Shown piece after piece: positions 60,889 through 64,000 of a DNA stretch of 64,000 nucleotides. Position numbers and translations under genes: made by a program. This DNA comes from Longimicrobium terrae (GTDB lineage: Bacteria > Gemmatimonadota > Gemmatimonadetes > Longimicrobiales > Longimicrobiaceae), in assembly GCF_014202995.1 (NCBI RefSeq), contig NZ_JACHIA010000028.1, forward strand, positions 1-64,000, given 5' to 3'. How positions within the stretch are numbered: the first letter of the stretch is position 1; each line of letters begins with the position of its first letter. Under the pieces are notes generated by a model, which worked only from the letters and a program-made list of their open reading frames with translations, ran no database searches and was not told the origin of the DNA.

Positions 60889-62154
60889 ATGAAGATCGAT
60901 CGTGGCCTGCTGATGACGCTGGGCGCCGCTCTGACGACCGCCGCCTGCGCCACCGCCGGCACCGGCGCCACCGCCCCGTCCGGCCCCACGACCACCGTCG
61001 CGCTGCCGCAGGTGACGTGCGCGCCGGGAACGTTTGCCGGCACCCCCACGCTGGACTCCGCCGCCGTGGCGCTGGCGACCATCGAGGCGATGTCGGACCA
61101 GTCGCAGCACGCGGCGCTGTACGCCCGCGCGCTGGACCAGGCGCGCCGCGGCACCACGACGGACGCGCAGAACGCGTACGGCTACTTCCTCGCGGGCCAG
61201 GCCGCCGTGAACACCGGCGCCTTTGCCGAGGCCGTCACGTTCTACAACCGCGCCACCGAACTCTGCCCCGCGCTGGCCGAGTACGACATCAACCGGCAGC
61301 GCCGGCAGGGCGCCAACCTGGCGTTCAACCGCGCGAGCTCGCTGCTGCAGGCGCAGGACACGACGGCCGCGCTGACCGCGCTGAACGCCGCCGCGTCGCT
61401 GGATCCCACCATGCCGCAGCCGCACTTTACGCTCGGCCTGGTGAACTTCACCCGCCAGAACACGGGCGAGGCGGTCCGCCACTGGCGCCGCACGGTGCAG
61501 CTGCTGGAGTCGCTGCCGGCCGACAGCTCCGCCGAGGTGAACAGCAACCGCGCCGACGTGCACAGCAACACGCTTAACGCGCTGGTGCTGGCCGGCGTGC
61601 AGTACCTGCAGCGCGACTCGTCGGCGCAGGCCGCCACGCTGCTGGAAGAGATGATGCGCCGCCTGCCCAACAGCGCCGACGCGTCGTACCACTACGCCCT
61701 GGCGCTGTACAACCTGGAGCGCTGGCGCGACCTAGTGCCCGCCGGACAGCGCGCCACCACGCTGGCTCCGCTCAGCAACGGCGCGTGGCTGCTGTACTAC
61801 AACGGCTTCGCGGGCCAGGCGCAGGCCGCCTCCGAGGCACGCCAGACGGCGCAGGCCAACGACTTCAGCCGCCAGGCCGCGGCCATCCGCACGCAGTCCG
61901 AGGCGCTTCCGGTGCAGCTTGACCGGGTGCAGCTGGACGTGGACGACACCGGCACGCAGATCCGCGGCGAAGCGGTGGGCAATGGTCCCACGGCGCCGGT
62001 GCAGGTGGAGTTCACGGTGTACGGAGTGAGCGGCCCGGTGGGCACGGGGCAGGTGACCGTCACGCCGCCGGCCCGCGGCCAGCGCGCGCCCTTCCAGCTG
62101 ACCATCGCGAACACGTCGCCCATCAGCGGATACAGCTACCGCGTCGTCCGGTAG
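60889..62154 (+). CDS. TPR-repeat lipoprotein
   Basis: 421 residues from ATG 60889, which has AGGGAG at a better distance than the ATG at 60883. Lipoprotein signal TLGAALTTAAC, then a Thr/Ala/Gly linker. About residues 70-330 hold TPR-like helices: YGYFLAGQAAVNTGAFAEAV, AYDINRQRRQG-type spacer, FNRASSLLQAQDTTAALTAL, PHFTLGLVNFTRQNTGEAVR, YHYALALYNLERWRDLVPAG. The C-terminal about 85 residues are beta-rich (VQLDVDDTGTQIRGEAVGNG; VQVEFTVYGVSGPVG), like a FxLYD/CARDB-type domain. Periplasmic or outer-membrane scaffold; partner unknown. Confidence 0.85.
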   Translation: MKIDRGLLMTLGAALTTAACATAGTGATAPSGPTTTVALPQVTCAPGTFAGTPTLDSAAVALATIEAMSDQSQHAALYARALDQARRGTTTDAQNAYGYFLAGQAAVNTGAFAEAVTFYNRATELCPALAEYDINRQRRQGANLAFNRASSLLQAQDTTAALTALNAAASLDPTMPQPHFTLGLVNFTRQNTGEAVRHWRRTVQLLESLPADSSAEVNSNRADVHSNTLNALVLAGVQYLQRDSSAQAATLLEEMMRRLPNSADASYHYALALYNLERWRDLVPAGQRATTLAPLSNGAWLLYYNGFAGQAQAASEARQTAQANDFSRQAAAIRTQSEALPVQLDRVQLDVDDTGTQIRGEAVGNGPTAPVQVEFTVYGVSGPVGTGQVTVTPPARGQRAPFQLTIANTSPISGYSYRVVR

Positions 62155-62176
62155 AACAAAAGTAGTATCAAGGATC

Positions 62177-62216
62177 AAGTGCCCAGAGCCCGGTTCGGCG
62201 CTGGGCACTTTTCTTT
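62177..62216 (+). terminator. Terminator after the TPR lipoprotein
   Basis: AAGTGCCCAG / CTGGGCACTT stem with a 14-base loop, then TTCTTT, 22 bases after the stop codon. Related GGGCACTT motifs recur up to 62490. Confidence 0.8.
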
Positions 62217-62272
62217 GAGGATGCTGATCCCGCGTCAGAAAAATCGTGGGTGTCCCGAGCGCCCCTCCGGCG

Positions 62273-62325
62273 GTTGAAACCGCGCCTCGAAAAGCACAAA
62301 GCCCGCCTTCGCGGGCGGCGGCCGA
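62273..62325 (+). repeat. Dispersed module M7
   Basis: GTTGAAACCGCGCCTCGAAA followed by a GCCCGCCTTCGCGGGC hairpin; the inverse of the copy at 39196-39246. Present between the TPR lipoprotein and the zinc-ribbon gene. Confidence 0.75.
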
Positions 62326-62507
62326 AGCTTCGGTCTGTTCCGCACCGGGAGTGGAAGACGGGCCCCACTTCTTTTGAACCGCATGGCTTGCGACGGGGGG
62401 AGTGCCAAGTCCCAGGTGCCCGGCGCACTCTCCGATCCAGGCACTCGGCCCGGGGGCTGGGCACTTCATCCTGGGCACTTGATCCTGAGCACTTCGATTC
62501 CCTCCCG

Positions 62508-62616
62508 CACTCCCGCACTCACGCACTCACGCACTCACGCACTCCCGCACTCACGCACTCACGCACTCACGCACTCACGCACTCACGCACTCACGCACTC
62601 ACGCACTCACGCACTT
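62508..62616 (+). repeat. Octamer array (ACTCACGC)n with ACTCCCGC variants
   Basis: Thirteen tandem 8-bp units, two of them ACTCCCGC variants, ending 97 bases before the GTG of the zinc-ribbon gene. The gap 62155-62713 has no gene; besides this array it holds a terminator, M7 and short CACTT-type repeats. Confidence 0.92.
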
Positions 62617-62713
62617 CCCCTCCCCCTCCGCACGCTTCTTGCTTTTCGCCCCGCCAGACCCGTTCCGTGCCGCGCGCAGAGCGCCGGCGTCCCCGCGCCC
62701 CAGGACTCGATCC

Positions 62714-63283
62714 GTGTCCGTCCAGACTCCCGAAGTCGAAGCCATCCACACCGTCATCAACTGTCCGCGGTGCGGCGCCGACCACGCCGACAGCGACGGC
62801 TGCCCGTCGTGCGGGCTGCTGAGCGCGCCCGTTCCCTGCGCGCCCGGTTCGGCCACGTCGGCCACGCGGTTCCGCTGCGTCATCTGCGGCGTTCCGGTCT
62901 GCGGGGGAGAGCCCTCCGGCACGGATGCCGCCCTCTGCGAGCTGCACGAGGACATTCCGGTGATCCAGGGATGGGCCCAGGTGTACACGACGAGCGACGA
63001 GATCGAGGCGGGGCTCATCTCCGAGAACCTGCGTGCGGACGGGGTGGATTCGCAGCTGTACACGCAAAAGGATGACAACTTCCCGGTGGATCTAGGCGAG
63101 CTGAGCATCATCCGCGTGCTGGTGCCCTCGTTCGATTACGAGCGCGGGATCGAGATCATCCGCTCGTACATGAACCAGAGCGGCGAAGTCGGGTTCGCCT
63201 GCGCCAACTGCGGCGAGGTGTACGAGCCCGGCGCCGAGGTCTGCACCAACTGCGGCGCCTCGCTCATCGGCGAAGCGGAGTAA
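62714..63283 (+). CDS. Zinc-ribbon and DUF2007-like protein
   Basis: 189 residues from GTG 62714. Three cysteine clusters: CPRCG...CPSCG (residues about 16-33), CVICG...CGG...CELH (about 55-77), and CANCGEVYEPGAEVCTNCGA at the C-terminus. Between them lies a DUF2007-type (putative signal-transducing protein) alpha/beta domain: TTSDEIEAGLISENLRADGV DSQLYTQ-like sequence and IIRVLVPSFDYERGIEIIRS. Cytoplasmic; likely a metal-binding adaptor. A terminator follows. Confidence 0.85.
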   Translation: MSVQTPEVEAIHTVINCPRCGADHADSDGCPSCGLLSAPVPCAPGSATSATRFRCVICGVPVCGGEPSGTDAALCELHEDIPVIQGWAQVYTTSDEIEAGLISENLRADGVDSQLYTQKDDNFPVDLGELSIIRVLVPSFDYERGIEIIRSYMNQSGEVGFACANCGEVYEPGAEVCTNCGASLIGEAE

Positions 63284-63291
63284 GGACGGTC

Positions 63292-63332
63292 CCGCGCGGC
63301 TCCGATCGATCTTGGAGCCGCGCGGTGTTTTC
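63292..63332 (+). terminator. Rho-independent terminator after the zinc-ribbon gene
   Basis: 12-bp perfect stem CCGCGCGGCTCC / GGAGCCGCGCGG with loop GATCGATCTT, then TGTTTTCC. Confidence 0.88.
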
Positions 63333-63374
63333 CGGGATGTCTCGGGTGATGGCCCGGTGCAGCGGGGCGGGCTC

Positions 63375-63733
63375 CACGGCGGCCCCCACCCGGGCTCGCA
63401 TTACTCGCCCACCCTCCCCCAAAAAAGACTGGGGGAGGGTTGGGGGAGGCCCGATGGTTCGGTGCACACCAGCGAGTACCGGGCGTGAGCGGATGCCGTT
63501 GAGCGAAAAAATCCGCCGCGCAAGCAGCGGGAACCCCCGATCCACGGCCGCGGACGCTGCACGGGGCCTCGGGATCCGGTGTGAGAGTTCTCCCTCTCCG
63601 TGCGTCTGTTTGCACGGGGAGGGCCGGGGAGGGGCCCGCGAGGCGTGAGACGCGAGCCCAACCCTCTTCCGCGCCGAACCGCTCCCCCTCTCCCGCGGAG
63701 CGGGTGGAGGGGGCTGGGGGGAGGGGGCCCTCG
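63375..63733 (+). repeat. Composite repeat block upstream of der (M2-M3-M5)
   Basis: M2 variant 63375-63441, M3 63489-63575 (GAGCGAAAAAATCCGCCGC variant), a TCTCCGTGCG...GCACGGGGA hairpin (63592-63623) as in the pstC-pstS gap, and M5 63679-63733. No gene is visible in 63333-63930. Confidence 0.8.
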
Positions 63734-63930
63734 CCGTCCGCGCCGGGCTGTCCGGGTCGCCTGGCCCCATCCGCCCGCCATCCCGCTATATTGATCTTCC
63801 GGGAAACGCGCGCGGCACCGCGGGGAATGCTCCCGATCCGCGCCGTGATACGCTCCGGCCTTGTTTCGGCGTTGCCGCACCAGCACTTTCAAGCCGGCAT
63901 CGTCCTCTTCATCCAGAACCAGCACAGCCC

Positions 63931-64000
63931 GTGAAGCTACCCGTTGTCGCCGTCGTAGGGCGGCCGAACGTCGGCAAGTCCACTTTCTTCAACCGCGTCC
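63931..64000 (+). CDS. der: GTPase Der (EngA), 5' end only
   Basis: A GTG start opens a frame that runs off the window: LPVVAVVGRPNVGKSTFFNR, the N-terminal G1 P-loop region of the ribosome-assembly GTPase Der. Only 23 codons are visible; Era and other TrmE-Era-EngA GTPases have similar P-loops, but the immediate N-terminal position of the VVGRPNVGKST strand fits Der best. Confidence 0.8.
   Translation, partial: MKLPVVAVVGRPNVGKSTFFNRV

Noticed and set aside
62508-62616. CRISPR array
   Set aside because: The unit is an uninterrupted 8-bp tandem repeat without spacers and there are no cas genes.
35011-63575. Short peptides beginning MNPPLQQRE from several intergenic regions
   Set aside because: They are translations of repeat module M3, which is a non-coding hairpin repeat with varying frames.

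Overview
The window is very GC-rich chromosomal DNA from a Gram-negative-type (diderm) bacterium: it encodes a TonB-dependent receptor, an OprP/OprO-like phosphate porin and many lipobox lipoproteins. Many starts are GTG or TTG, there are many Big_2/cohesin-like proteins, and the dispersed intergenic repeats are unusual. Together these suggest Gemmatimonadota, most like the Longimicrobium lineage. This is an inference from gene style, because no rRNA is present. The window ends inside the gene for the GTPase Der.

Layout. 1-3.4 kb: an octamer array, a flavin amine oxidase and a glutaryl-CoA dehydrogenase. 3.9-12 kb: a co-directional cluster of secreted proteins, namely a Big_2-repeat lipoprotein with a cohesin-like end, two small cohesin-like proteins, an M6-type metalloprotease ending in a dockerin-like pair, and a small lipoprotein. 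12.0-13.0 kb: a stable-RNA operon with five tRNAs and RNase P RNA. 12.95-15.12 kb: a 2.1-kb island flanked by a perfect 51-bp duplication of the tRNA-Arg(CCG) 3' end, carrying only an AAA ATPase and an RloB-family Toprim-like protein. 15.2-18.4 kb: an orphan lasso-type leader peptide, a PEGA lipoprotein, a spermidine-synthase-like protein and a Bor-family lipoprotein.

18.6-28.7 kb: a tightly overlapping eight-gene chemosensory operon on the minus strand, in transcription order cheA, cheY-like, cheW, MCP, HEAT-repeat protein, cheR, cheB and a receiver-histidine kinase hybrid. 28.9-31.3 kb: a small hypothetical gene, a lipoprotein and an ArsR/SRPBCC pair with an operator at the start codon. 31.5-50.5 kb: a phosphate-starvation superlocus with phoU-pstBAC, pstS, a Pit transporter and its DUF47 partner, lipoproteins, a TonB receptor, a phosphate porin, phoR and phoB. 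Direct repeats of GTMAC with 11-bp spacing lie upstream of pstS, the beta-helix lipoprotein, the TonB receptor, the porin and phoB, and look like Pho boxes.

51-64 kb: a baeRF-type release-factor-like protein, a thioredoxin-like protein, a peroxiredoxin/metallo-hydrolase pair, purN-purH, larC, a TPR lipoprotein, a zinc-ribbon DUF2007-like protein and the start of der. Intergenic regions from 35 kb onward are packed with a composite dispersed repeat whose hairpin modules keep a fixed order (octamer satellite, M2, M3, M5, M4) in both orientations. The variable stem of module M3 keeps pairing while its sequence changes between copies.
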